A stretch of DNA of 40,534 bases from Nocardia mexicana NBRC 108244 (GTDB lineage Bacteria > Actinomycetota > Actinomycetes > Mycobacteriales > Mycobacteriaceae): assembly GCF_001613165.1 (NCBI RefSeq), contig NZ_BDBV01000112.1, forward strand, positions 1 through 40,534, written 5' to 3'. Within the stretch, counting starts at the first letter, position 1. Every line of letters begins with the position of its first letter. Below the pieces are notes generated by a model, which was not told where the DNA came from, did no database searches, and worked only from the letters and a program-made list of their open reading frames with translations. A program made the position numbers and the translations under genes. Shown piece by piece: positions 25,275 through 33,676 of this stretch.

Positions 25275-25595
25275 CTAGATATTCAGCGTGCTGATTGCCC
25301 GCGCCCTGGAGTCGTCCATCTCTTGGACCACCTGGCTCGTAACCCCAAGCAGTTCCGCCATCGAGGACAACGACTCGAGCACGGTGACCGCGCCCTGCTT
25401 CACTTCCTCCCAGCCAGCCCCGTAAACGTCTGCCGAACCGCCCCTCCACGCCTCCAGCAGAGTCGCAATATCGGCATCCAGTGATCGCAAACCGCTTACC
25501 AGAGAATCGGCCGTGTACTTGACGAACTGGCCGGCATCGGTCACCTCGGCCGGAACAATGGCGAACTCCGGTGCAGGCCCCTCGGGCTCCGTCAT
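25275..25595 (-). CDS. WXG100-family ESX protein, partner
   Basis: A 106-residue helical-hairpin protein with Trp50-Arg-Gly52 (LLEAWRGGSADVYGAGWEEV) at the turn. First gene of the four-gene toxin cassette. The ATG at 25595 has GGAGGGAG about 6 bases upstream, a strong ribosome site; an in-frame start at 25670 would add an unrelated leader. The pair presumably delivers the downstream toxin to a type VII machine encoded elsewhere, since no EccC, EccD or MycP gene is in the window. Confidence 0.87.
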   Translation of the reverse strand: MTEPEGPAPEFAIVPAEVTDAGQFVKYTADSLVSGLRSLDADIATLLEAWRGGSADVYGAGWEEVKQGAVTVLESLSSMAELLGVTSQVVQEMDDSRARAISTLNI

Positions 25596-25731
25596 GTCGC
25601 TCCCTCCCCGACAACTGGATGGATCTCGGTCACGATACCCGGCCTTGCCCACATCGATCTCGTGGCGCATCGACTGCTTGTTCGGGCCGAGAGTGTCGTA
25701 TCCAGCTGTCGGGGCCCCGGCACGGCGCGCG

Positions 25732-26703
25732 TCAGGACAGGTCGGGGTGTTGCATCAAATAGTCTGCGGCGGCCAACCCCACTCGGTAGGCGTTTTCGAT
25801 GGAGAGGGGGAAACCTGGTGAGTAGCCGCCGGTTTCGACTGCGTCCAGGGCCTGGCCGACTGTTTGGCCGGGGTGGGGCTGGTCGAAATTGCTGGCGGTG
25901 CGGAGGTTTACGTAGCGGTCGAGCTTTCCGGCTCGCTGCAGGGCGGCGGCGGTGCCGTTGTCCTCCATCTGGGTGGTGCAGTAGCGGCCCTGGCCGTTCG
26001 AGTACAGGCCGACTATGTGGGATGCGCGGGCCGAGGCGGCGGGGCCGTTGAAGAAGTTGTCTCCGGTGGCCGTATCGCACTGCACGACAGTGGGTTTGGG
26101 AGCACCCTGCTGCTGCGGATACGCGGCCCGCGCCTGCGCGGCGTCGGGACTGTCGGCCAGCGCGACGTCCTTGGTGTTGCGGTACACCGCATCCACGAGC
26201 TTGCCGTCCAGCTCGTACGCCTGGGTGCTCGGCTTGGAATGCGGCACATAGCCGTTGGCGACGTTCGGATCATCCTGCGGCAGAACGTGATGGCCGAGAT
26301 CCACATCGACCACCCAGCGCGCCCAGGCGGCGAAGCCCAGCGTCCCGGCGTCGGGCGGGGTACCGGCGATTCCGGCGGTCACGAAGTACGCGTCGTCGAA
26401 ATTCAAACGCGGGCTGGCCAATACGGCGGCGGTGGACAGCGAGGCGTTCACCTTGCCCATATCCGTCACCATCATGCACAGTCCGGAGTCGTTGCAGCGC
26501 ACCGGCGTTCGCACACCGTCGACGGGGATCTCGTGCGTCCACTGCTGCTTCTCGACCCAAGGCTTGGCCTCCGGGTCGAACATCGTGATGATCAGCGCCT
26601 TGACCGAAACCTTGTCATCGCCGGAGTCGCCGCTGCCGCAGCCGGTGGCGGCAACCGCCACCGCGCACGCCGTCGCCAGCAGGCCGATAGACCTGATGAA
26701 CAC
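25732..26703 (-). CDS. purine nucleoside permease (NUP) family lipoprotein
   Basis: A 323-residue protein resembling the NUP family (fungal/bacterial purine nucleoside permease, phosphorylase-like fold). Core: VKALIITMFDPEAKPW...YFVTAGIAGTPPDAGTLGFAAWARWVVDVDLGHHVL, then NGPAASARASHIVGLYSNGQGRYCTTQMEDNGTA. The N-terminus is a signal peptide ending in a lipobox AATGC, so the bacterial protein is exported and lipid-anchored rather than a multi-pass permease. The GTG at 26703 (GGGAG 7 bases upstream) is preferred over an ATG at 26757, which would add an arginine-rich leader. Likely role: binding or cleaving nucleosides outside the membrane (inference). Diverges from the racemase gene. Confidence 0.8.
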   Translation of the reverse strand: MFIRSIGLLATACAVAVAATGCGSGDSGDDKVSVKALIITMFDPEAKPWVEKQQWTHEIPVDGVRTPVRCNDSGLCMMVTDMGKVNASLSTAAVLASPRLNFDDAYFVTAGIAGTPPDAGTLGFAAWARWVVDVDLGHHVLPQDDPNVANGYVPHSKPSTQAYELDGKLVDAVYRNTKDVALADSPDAAQARAAYPQQQGAPKPTVVQCDTATGDNFFNGPAASARASHIVGLYSNGQGRYCTTQMEDNGTAAALQRAGKLDRYVNLRTASNFDQPHPGQTVGQALDAVETGGYSPGFPLSIENAYRVGLAAADYLMQHPDLS

Positions 26704-26839
26704 CTGTTTCTCCCGTCGTCGTCCAACGATGCTGCTCAGACGGTAGGCATACCGCATTGCCTGGACGTAACCGGGTATTGCCGAACGGTATCGATCGGAC
26801 AGCGGCGAGCGCCCCCGCCATTGACGCGGCCGCCGACCT

Positions 26840-26858
26840 TATTGTCATACTGACAATA
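26840..26858. promoter_or_regulatory. perfect 19-bp palindrome in the divergent promoter region
   Basis: TATTGTCATACTGACAATA has two perfect 8-base arms around TAC. For the rightward gene it overlaps a plausible -35 (TTGTCA, 26842-26847), 17 bases from TGTGAT (26865-26870), so a bound repressor would block the racemase promoter. It may also serve the leftward NUP gene. The cognate regulator is unknown; it does not match the MarR or TetR operators in this window. Confidence 0.65.
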
Positions 26859-26907
26859 CCGGGCTGTGATCCGGTAGGCAGGGATCGACGACGAACCGAG
26901 GTAGGGC

Positions 26908-28008
26908 GTGAGCACTCCATCCACCGGCACCCGACAGGGCCCGCTCGCGGGCATCCGAGTTGTTGAACTGGCCGGTATCGGCCCCGGCCCGCACGCGGCG
27001 CTGCTGCTCGCGGACCTCGGCGCGGACGTGGTGCGGGTGCAGCGCCCCGGACAGCTGCCCGGGTTCATGGAACGGCCGCAGTGGCGCGGCCGCACCATCG
27101 TCGAGGCCGATCTGAAGGATGCGGCCGAAATCGAGAAGGTGCTGGGGCTCATCGAGAAGTCCGACGTGCTCATCGAGGGCTTCCGGCCCGGCGTCACCGA
27201 GCGCATGGGCCTGGGCCCGGACGCGGCGCTCGAGCGCAATCCGCGGCTCGTGTACGGACGCATGACCGGCTGGGGCCAGCACGGCCCGCTCGCCGACCGC
27301 GCCGGTCACGACATCAACTACATCTCCCTCACCGGCGTGCTGAACGCCATCGGCCACAAGGGCGAGCGGCCGGTGCCGCCGCTGAACATGGTCGGCGATT
27401 TCGGCGGCGGGTCCATGTTCCTGGTGTTCGGCATTCTCGCGGCGCTGGTGGAGCGGCAGAGCTCCGGTAAGGGCCAGGTCATCGACGCCGCCATGATCGA
27501 CGGCGCGCTGGCGCTGTCGCACATGATCTGGGGCATGCGCGGGGTGGGCCTGTGGTCCGACGAGCGCGGCACCAACCTGCTCGACACCGGCATGGCGTTC
27601 TACGACACCTACGAGACCTCCGACGGCAAATACCTGGCGGTCGGCTGCATCGAGCCGCAATTCTACGCCGAATTCCTGAAGGGCCTGGAGATCGACCCGG
27701 AGGGCCTGCCGCACCAGATCGACCCGAACGGCCAGGACCAGCTGAAGAAGCTGTTCGCGGACCGGATCAAGACCAAGACCCGGGACGAGTGGTCGGCGGT
27801 GTTCGAGGGCACCGACGCCTGTGTCACCCCGGTCCTGACCCTCACCGAGGCCACCGAGAACGGGCACATCGCCGCGCGCGAGTCGCTGGTGGAGATCGAC
27901 GGCGTCGTCCAGCACGCGCCCGCCCCGCGGTTCTCCCGCACCCCGACCGAGACTCCCACGCCGCCACCGTCGGAGGCGACGCCGATCGAGCGGGTCTGGG
28001 CGGACTGA
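26908..28008 (+). CDS. mcr: alpha-methylacyl-CoA racemase (CoA-transferase family III)
   Basis: A 366-residue family III CoA-transferase fold protein of the alpha-methylacyl-CoA racemase type. It opens with GPLAGIRVVELAGIGPGPHAALLLADLGADVVRV and carries the catalytic pair His134 (RAGHDINYI) and Asp164 (MVGDFGGG), spaced exactly as His126/Asp156 in the M. tuberculosis enzyme. Family role: inverts the 2-methyl centre of branched acyl-CoAs such as pristanoyl or sterol side-chain CoA so that beta-oxidation can proceed. The GTG at 26908 follows GAGGTAGGG. It has a terminator-like stem downstream (28049-28091). A palindrome upstream suggests control by a repressor encoded elsewhere. Confidence 0.92.
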   Translation: MSTPSTGTRQGPLAGIRVVELAGIGPGPHAALLLADLGADVVRVQRPGQLPGFMERPQWRGRTIVEADLKDAAEIEKVLGLIEKSDVLIEGFRPGVTERMGLGPDAALERNPRLVYGRMTGWGQHGPLADRAGHDINYISLTGVLNAIGHKGERPVPPLNMVGDFGGGSMFLVFGILAALVERQSSGKGQVIDAAMIDGALALSHMIWGMRGVGLWSDERGTNLLDTGMAFYDTYETSDGKYLAVGCIEPQFYAEFLKGLEIDPEGLPHQIDPNGQDQLKKLFADRIKTKTRDEWSAVFEGTDACVTPVLTLTEATENGHIAARESLVEIDGVVQHAPAPRFSRTPTETPTPPPSEATPIERVWAD

Positions 28009-28048
28009 TTTCGAGCGCGGCGAACCCGCGCTGCAGGCCTTCACGCCG

Positions 28049-28091
28049 AGGTCGGCGGCACGGATCGGGCGCATCGAAACCCCGCCGACCT
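28049..28091 (+). terminator. terminator-like stem after mcr
   Basis: Ten-base perfect arms (28049-28058, 28082-28091) with a 23-base loop lie 40 bases after the racemase stop. The remainder of 28009-28225 shows no gene. TAAAGT at 28213-28218, 7 bases before the LuxR gene's ATG, is a possible -10 giving a leaderless message. Confidence 0.5.
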
Positions 28092-28225
28092 GAACGTACG
28101 TACAAATGCACGCGCACGGCGACGCCGGTTGTCGATAGCACATAGGCATCTGCGCTGGATCTGCCTGCTGCCGTTCGGCCTTCGTTCGCTCCGCGTACAT
28201 TCGCTGAGGCACTAAAGTAATTCGC

Positions 28226-30841
28226 ATGGCACGGAACTGGCCGATGATCGAACGCGGGAATGAGCTCGAGTCGATCCGCGCGGCACTCACCGGCACCGGA
28301 TTCGTCGGCGCCGTGCTCACCGGCGACGCCGGCGTCGGCAAGACGACGCTGGCGCGGCAGGCAACGGCCGCGGTAGGCGGCAATATCCGGTGGGTGGCGG
28401 GGACCGAGTCCGCCCGCAGCATTCCGCTCGGTGTGTTCGCCCACATGGTGGGCGTCTACACCGCGCACGACCCGGTGACCTTCATGGCCGCCGCCCGTGA
28501 GGCGCTGCTGGCCGACGGGCACACCATCATCGGTGTCGACGACGCACACCTGCTGGACCAGCTGTCGGCGACGCTGCTGCTGCAGCTGGCCATCGACAAG
28601 GCGGCGCACATCGTGTGCACGGTGCGCAGCGGGGTCCAGGTACCGGACGCGGTGACCTCGCTGTGGAAGGACGGGCACCTGCTGCGAATCGACCTGTCCC
28701 CCTTCACCGAACGCCAGAGCGTCGAGCTCGTCGAGAATATGCTCGGCGGGCAGCTGGAGGGCTTCACCGCCAACCTCATGTGGGAGTCGTCGGGCGGAAA
28801 CGCCCTGTTCCTACGGCATTTGGTGGAAGGCGCCCTGGAGGCCGGGACCCTGCGGCAGGTCAACGGGGTCTGGCAGCTGCGCGGACGGGCCGCGGTCACC
28901 TCGGAACTGGCTGCGCTGCTGGAGGATCGGGTGGAGCAGCTGCCCGAGGACGTGCTGCGGGTGCTGGAGCTGCTCACCTTCTGCGAGCCGATCGATCTGG
29001 ACGTGCTGGCCGAGCTGGCCGGTGAGGAATCGGTGGAGGCGGCCGAATCCCGCGGCGTCATCAGGATTGTCGAGAACACGCACCAGCTGCTGGTCCGCTA
29101 CAACCATCCGCTGTTCGGCGAGGTGATCCGGCGGCGGCTGGGCATCGCCTCCGCGCGGCGGCTGCGCGGCCGGTTGTACTCGTCGCTGCGGGAGCGGCCC
29201 ATAAAGTCCGCCTCCGACCGCATCCGGCTGGCCGAATTGGCCTTGGACAGCGACAAATCCGCGGATCTGGAGCTGTTCGAGGCGGCGGCCGCCGACGCGA
29301 TCGGGCTGGCCAACATCCCGCTCGGCGAGCGGTTCGCCCGCGCGGCGGTGGAGCGCCGCGGCGGTGTCGAATCCGCCGACCTGCTCGCCCGCGCCCTGCT
29401 GTACCAGGGGCACCGCATCGAGGCCGAGCGCACCCTGGCCAGCTTCGACCCCGACCAGCTCAACGAGCTGCAGCTGGTCCGGTGGGGCAGCACCCGGGTC
29501 TCGAACCTGTTGTGGTCCATGGGCGATGCCGACCGCGCCGACGAGGTGCTGGCGCTGGTGCAGAGCAAGGTGTCGCATCCGAAGCTGCAATTGACGTTGC
29601 AGGGCTTGGCATCCGCGTGCGCGGTCAACGAAAACCGCTTGGAGGACGCGTTCCTCGACGCCGAACAGGTGATGTCGGACTCCGAATCGCCGCCGTGGGC
29701 CGTGTGGTGGGCCTCGTTCGGCGGCGGCCTGGCGCTGGCGCTGATGGGCCGCGGCGAGGCCGCCCGCAAGTATGCCGCGCGAGGGCACGAGGTCGAATCC
29801 CATATCGACGGCCTGAACCGCTTCATGTCCGCGCACGCCGAGGTGCTGGCGCTCACCTTCACCGGCGACCTGGAATCCGCACGGCACGGCGCCTCGGCGT
29901 ATTTCGGCTACTCGTCGCCCGGGCAGTACCTGGCGTGGGGGTTGTCGAAGATCCTGCAGGGCACGGTCGACGTGGCCCAGGGACGCTTCCCGGACGGTGT
30001 GGAGAACCTCGAGCAGGCCCTGGCCGCGCTCACCGCCGAGGGCGCCGCCGCCTGGATGTTCCCCGCGAGAGTCCGTCTGGCCGAGGCGTATTCGGCGCTG
30101 GGGCGCGCCGCCGAGGCCAAGGAGGTCATCTCCGAGGCCGATCGCCGCGGCGGGCGGCACTCCGCGGTGTACGAACCCCAACTCGATATCGCCCGTGCCT
30201 GGCAGGCCGCGGCCGAGGGCACCGTCACCCCCGCGGTCCGGCTCGCCATCGCCGCCGCCGATGCCGCGGCGCGGTCCAACCAGCACGCCATCGAGGCGAT
30301 GGCACTGCACACCGCCGCGCGATTCGGCGACCACACGGTCGCCGGTCGGCTCGCCGATATCGCGGCCCGGATCGACGGGCGACTGGTGCAGGCCCAGGCC
30401 CGGCACGCGGTCGCCGTCGCCTCCAACGACGGGCCCGGATTGGACACCGCCGCAGCGGAATTCGAGCAGCTCGGCGCCATGCTGTCGGCCGCGGACGCGG
30501 CGGCTCAGGCCGCGTCGGCGCACGAGCGCTCCGGCGATCGGCGCCGGCTGCTGGAGTCGGCCGCGACCGCGAACCGGCTGGCCGCGGCCTGCGGCGGGGC
30601 CAGCACACCGGCGCTGCGACAGTCCGCACAGCCGCTGCCGCTGACCGCGCGCGAACGCGAGATCGCCAACCTGGTCGCGGCGGGACTGACGAACCGGCAG
30701 ATCGCCGACCGGCTCACCGTGTCGGTGCGGACGGTGGAGGGGCATCTCTACCGGGCGTGCATCAAGCTCGATGTCACCGATCGGGAGGCGCTCGCCGAGC
30801 TCATGCGCGGCGAGCCACCCAAGGGCAAACAGCGCAACTGA
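28226..30841 (+). CDS. large LuxR-family ATPase transcriptional regulator (LAL/STAND type)
   Basis: An 871-residue regulator. The N-terminal AAA/STAND ATPase has Walker A GDAGVGKTT (residues 33-41) and Walker B HTIIGVDDAHLL (about 98-109). A long alpha-helical, TPR-like middle follows (about 330-780). The C-terminal LuxR helix-turn-helix is LTAREREIANLVAAGLTNRQIADRLTVSVRTVEGHLYRACIKL. Such proteins activate genes in response to an unknown ligand sensed by the middle region; mycobacteria carry many. The target is not evident; neighbours (mcr, exported proteins) are candidates only. No ribosome site precedes the ATG, consistent with leaderless translation. Confidence 0.92.
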   Translation: MARNWPMIERGNELESIRAALTGTGFVGAVLTGDAGVGKTTLARQATAAVGGNIRWVAGTESARSIPLGVFAHMVGVYTAHDPVTFMAAAREALLADGHTIIGVDDAHLLDQLSATLLLQLAIDKAAHIVCTVRSGVQVPDAVTSLWKDGHLLRIDLSPFTERQSVELVENMLGGQLEGFTANLMWESSGGNALFLRHLVEGALEAGTLRQVNGVWQLRGRAAVTSELAALLEDRVEQLPEDVLRVLELLTFCEPIDLDVLAELAGEESVEAAESRGVIRIVENTHQLLVRYNHPLFGEVIRRRLGIASARRLRGRLYSSLRERPIKSASDRIRLAELALDSDKSADLELFEAAAADAIGLANIPLGERFARAAVERRGGVESADLLARALLYQGHRIEAERTLASFDPDQLNELQLVRWGSTRVSNLLWSMGDADRADEVLALVQSKVSHPKLQLTLQGLASACAVNENRLEDAFLDAEQVMSDSESPPWAVWWASFGGGLALALMGRGEAARKYAARGHEVESHIDGLNRFMSAHAEVLALTFTGDLESARHGASAYFGYSSPGQYLAWGLSKILQGTVDVAQGRFPDGVENLEQALAALTAEGAAAWMFPARVRLAEAYSALGRAAEAKEVISEADRRGGRHSAVYEPQLDIARAWQAAAEGTVTPAVRLAIAAADAAARSNQHAIEAMALHTAARFGDHTVAGRLADIAARIDGRLVQAQARHAVAVASNDGPGLDTAAAEFEQLGAMLSAADAAAQAASAHERSGDRRRLLESAATANRLAAACGGASTPALRQSAQPLPLTAREREIANLVAAGLTNRQIADRLTVSVRTVEGHLYRACIKLDVTDREALAELMRGEPPKGKQRN

Positions 30842-30865
30842 CGCCGATAGCGGGCAGGAATCGAT

Positions 30866-30907
30866 AAAGCGGCCGACTGGGTGATTTTTCAACCATTCGG
30901 CCGCTTT
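30866..30907 (+). terminator. terminator of the LuxR-type gene
   Basis: An 11-bp perfect stem (AAAGCGGCCGA at 30866-30876 with 30897-30907) encloses a 20-base loop that can itself partly pair (GGTGA with TCAACC). The right arm ends in CTTT. Downstream, 30908-31057 is AT-richer than the surroundings and probably holds the promoter of the next gene. Confidence 0.75.
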
Positions 30908-31057
30908 CCTGTGTACTGAATCACATCGATTTGCATTTTATAGTTATCAAACAGTTACCATCGCTTCTGCGCGTGACCGCCCTGGTCACCGGGGGTCTGT
31001 TCCCGATCACGGGGGATCTGCTTCACATCGAGAATTTTCCTAGGCAGGTGTGTCGAC

Positions 31058-32035
31058 GTGGCTCGTCGAGTAGTGAATTCCGGCGTGCCGCGGCGCGCGA
31101 TAGCCCTCGGCGCCATCCCGCTCGCGCTCGCGGTGGCGTGCTCCACCGGCACCGACCAGCAGGCGGCGGTCGGAGCGGGCGGCGCCCCGTCGTCCACCGG
31201 CACGATCGCTCCGCAGCGGCCCACCACGCCACGGCAGCCCGATGCGGCCGTCCCGCCGGGCGCCGACCACGTGGCGCCGGAGCCCGCCACCTCCAGCCCG
31301 GTGCAGCCCGGCGTGGTCCTGCCTCCCTCCGACCATCTCGCGCTTCCGCGCCCGAGCGCCGTGCAGCCCGGCGTAACCACGCCCCGGGTCGTCCCGCCCG
31401 CGCCGCCCGGCGCCGATTACGCTGTCCCGCAGAGCTTCCGGCCGATTCCCCGGACCGAGGCGGCCCCGGCGATCAACTTCCAGAACCTGCACGCGCCGAC
31501 CCCGGTGGAGCCGGTCGCCCCGATCGCACCGCCGCCCCGCACCCTGCGCGTGGGCGCCTTCACCACCCCGGTCCCCGACGACGTTCCCAACGACATCCTC
31601 GACCCCGCCAACAGCGCCGCCGCGGGCACCGAGGCGGCCATCGCCACCGGCCTCAACTCGGTCGGCATCAACGCCAGCCGCTCCGACAAGATCGCGGGGC
31701 TGACGGTGGCGGGCGCCGTCGGCGGTGCCGCCGTGGGCGCGGCCGCCCTCGGGATCCCCGCCGCCGCCATCGGTGCCGTGCCCGGCGCCGTGGTCGGTGC
31801 CGGAGTCGGCGCCGCGACGGGCGGAATCATCGGCGCTGTCGTGGGGACGCCGGGCAGTCCCGCCGGAATGACCGCCGGCGCCGCTGGCGGTGCGCTGATC
31901 GGAACAGGCGTCGGCGCCGCTGCCGGTGCCGCCACAGGGGCTGCCCTGACTGGTATCCCGGCAGCCGTCGTCGGTGGAGCAGTCGGTGGTGCCGTCGGCG
32001 GCGCTGCCGGAACGGCCTTCGGCGCCGCCGTCTGA
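31058..32035 (+). CDS. exported proline-rich protein with C-terminal glycine-zipper domain
   Basis: A 325-residue protein of unknown function. The N-terminus is an export signal (RRAIALGAIPLALAVAC) with a weak lipobox at AVAC. Residues ~35-150 are proline-rich and contain two VQPGV motifs. A short domain at about 167-190 (RTLRVGAFTTPVPDDVPNDILD) recurs in the protein at 32597. The last ~110 residues alternate Gly and Ala with Val/Ile (GAVGGAAVGAA, GAGVGAATGGIIGAVVG), a glycine-zipper pattern that packs or inserts helices into membranes. Starts at GTG 31058. First of three exported-protein genes in one direction. Confidence 0.75.
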   Translation: MARRVVNSGVPRRAIALGAIPLALAVACSTGTDQQAAVGAGGAPSSTGTIAPQRPTTPRQPDAAVPPGADHVAPEPATSSPVQPGVVLPPSDHLALPRPSAVQPGVTTPRVVPPAPPGADYAVPQSFRPIPRTEAAPAINFQNLHAPTPVEPVAPIAPPPRTLRVGAFTTPVPDDVPNDILDPANSAAAGTEAAIATGLNSVGINASRSDKIAGLTVAGAVGGAAVGAAALGIPAAAIGAVPGAVVGAGVGAATGGIIGAVVGTPGSPAGMTAGAAGGALIGTGVGAAAGAATGAALTGIPAAVVGGAVGGAVGGAAGTAFGAAV

Positions 32036-32057
32036 CCCAGCGCAGCAAAGGTTTGTC

Positions 32058-32459
32058 ATGAACACAGTCCTACGCACGACTACCACTGCAGCGCGTCGCA
32101 CACCCGGCACGAACGCCGTACCGGGAGCGCGAACCATGCTCCGGGCCACCGCGATCTTCCTGGCAGCGGGCGCCTGCAGTCTTCTAGGCCTGCATCAGGC
32201 ATCCGCGACGCCGCCGATCCCCAGCTCCGAACCGTCCGGTGCGATCCGGATGGATCTCGCACCGGGCGAGTGGTGGATGTGCCAGGGGGTGGGTGTTCAG
32301 CCGCCGTACGTGCAATTCGCACCTGGCTATTACCAATTCGAGCAGGGACCGAATCCGGTCTATTTGCGATTCACCCCGGGCGCCGATGTCTGGGTCACCT
32401 GCATGGGCACGGGACTGCCGCTGCTCTACTACGGTCCGATCGTCAAGGCGGGCGAGTAG
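32058..32459 (+). CDS. small secreted protein, unknown function
   Basis: A 133-residue protein. After a ~28-residue basic/threonine-rich leader comes a hydrophobic segment (MLRATAIFLAAGACSLLGL) ending at a probable signal-peptidase site ASA|TPP. The mature ~80 residues are aromatic and proline-rich (GEWWMCQGVGVQPPYVQFAPGYYQFEQG) and hold two cysteines (WMCQG, VTCMG) likely to form a disulfide. The ATG at 32058 is preferred (AAAGG 6 bases upstream); ATG at 32136 would give a more standard signal peptide. It starts 22 bases after the glycine-zipper gene and is probably co-transcribed. Not recognised. Confidence 0.75.
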   Translation: MNTVLRTTTTAARRTPGTNAVPGARTMLRATAIFLAAGACSLLGLHQASATPPIPSSEPSGAIRMDLAPGEWWMCQGVGVQPPYVQFAPGYYQFEQGPNPVYLRFTPGADVWVTCMGTGLPLLYYGPIVKAGE

Positions 32460-32596
32460 TCACCCCAGACTCCCCCGCACACCGGGCAGATTCGAGGTTT
32501 GAAGTGGTGGATCGGAGGGAAAGAGCCCGCTACGATCTGGTCTGGCGACAGACCGTCGCCGGTTGGTCATCGGATCGGTGAGGGTGGTACTCCGAC

Positions 32597-33007
32597 GTGA
32601 TTCGTCGTAATCGGAACGTGCGGGCGGGGATTCGGGTCGTACTGGCGGTACTGCCACTGGCTGTCGGGTTGAGTTGTGCCGCCGTGGCGGCGGCCGCGCC
32701 GGGGCCCGTGCAGCCGGGTGTGGTCATGCCGAATCAGCCCGCCGAACCGGAGGCGGAGGCCGATCTGCGTGCCGCGGCGCCCCAGAACAGCGCTCCGGCA
32801 CCACGTTCCGCGCCGAAGCCCGCGCCGCCGAAGCCGGAAAAGCCTGCGGAGCCCCAGGTCCCGGAGCCGCGCACCGTGCGGATCGGCGAGTTCAGCGCCC
32901 CCGTCCCCGAGGCCGTCCCGAACGAGGTGGTCGACGGCGTCAACCGCACCACAGAGGGCATCCAGAACGCCCTCGTTCCCAACCCCGCGCCGCAGCCCGA
33001 GAAGTAG
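32597..33007 (+). CDS. exported proline-rich protein sharing a domain with the glycine-zipper protein
   Basis: A 136-residue protein with a signal peptide (IRVVLAVLPLAVGLSCAAVAAAA, cleavage near AAA|PGP). The mature part opens with GPVQPGVVMP, is rich in Pro, Ala, Lys and Glu, and ends with RTVRIGEFSAPVPEAVPNEVVDGVN. This last block aligns with RTLRVGAFTTPVPDDVPNDILDPAN of the gene at 31058. Function unknown; a cell-wall or mycomembrane role is a guess. The GTG at 32597 lacks a strong ribosome site. A 137-base gap separates it from the small secreted protein gene. Confidence 0.72.
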   Translation: MIRRNRNVRAGIRVVLAVLPLAVGLSCAAVAAAAPGPVQPGVVMPNQPAEPEAEADLRAAAPQNSAPAPRSAPKPAPPKPEKPAEPQVPEPRTVRIGEFSAPVPEAVPNEVVDGVNRTTEGIQNALVPNPAPQPEK

Positions 33008-33010
33008 TCC

Positions 33011-33067
33011 GCGCCGAACGAACGCCGGAATGCACTGCGCGTCAGGCGTTCCGGCGCTCGTTCGCGC
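33011..33067. terminator. bidirectional terminator hairpin
   Basis: Arms 33011-33030 and 33049-33067 pair over 19 bases with one bulge and one mismatch, between the convergent exported-protein and methyltransferase genes. Confidence 0.7.
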
Positions 33068-33071
33068 AGGC

Positions 33072-33623
33072 TCAGAACAGCATCGGCTCGCCGAAGCCCG
33101 GCGTGCATTCGATCCCGAGCAGGCGCTCCTTCGTGGTGAGGCCGCCGGGGGCGGAGAAGCCGTGCAGGGCGTGGTCGGCGGCCAGCACCCGGTGGCACGG
33201 CACGATGAGCGGAATCGGATTGCGGCCCAACGCCTGACCGACCGCCTGGGCGGCGCCGGGAGCCCCGATCCGCTCGGCGACCTCGCCGTAGCTGAGCGTG
33301 TGGCCGGGATCGATCGCCCTGGTCACCTCGTATACGGCGCGATGGAATTCCGGACTCCCGCCCTGGTCCAGCGCGATCCACCGCAGGTCGTCGAGGCTTC
33401 CCGAGAGGTGCGCGCGGACGCCGGCGATCGCCTCCGCGATCTGCCCGGTCGGCTCGGCCTCGCGCACGCCCGAGCCGCGACGCAGCAGGCGGGACCGGGT
33501 TGCGGCCGCGGTGGGCTCCGGCAGCATGAAGCGCTGGACCCCGACATCGGTCCACACGATCGCGCAGGTACCGATCGCGGTGTCGAAGAGCGCCGCCGCG
33601 GCGAGGCGGTCCGGATCTTGCAT
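33072..33623 (-). CDS. ogt: methylated-DNA-[protein]-cysteine S-methyltransferase
   Basis: A 183-residue suicide repair protein that removes alkyl groups from O6-alkylguanine. The active-site motif is PLIVPCHRVL with the acceptor Cys143. GSPEFHRAVYEVTRAIDPGHTLSYGEVAERIG is the DNA-binding helix-turn-helix region, and HGFSAPGGLTTKERLLGIE the C-terminal part. The ATG at 33623 gives the usual N-terminal domain (ALFDTAIGTCAIVW); the frame is open much further upstream but only as unrelated sequence. Unlike mycobacterial ada-ogt loci, no alkylated-DNA-responsive alkA gene is adjacent. Confidence 0.93.
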   Translation of the reverse strand: MQDPDRLAAAALFDTAIGTCAIVWTDVGVQRFMLPEPTAAATRSRLLRRGSGVREAEPTGQIAEAIAGVRAHLSGSLDDLRWIALDQGGSPEFHRAVYEVTRAIDPGHTLSYGEVAERIGAPGAAQAVGQALGRNPIPLIVPCHRVLAADHALHGFSAPGGLTTKERLLGIECTPGFGEPMLF

Positions 33624-33676
33624 ACGGTCAGTGTGCACGGTGGGACCGACAATTCCCGGCGACCCGGTCCAGCCCA

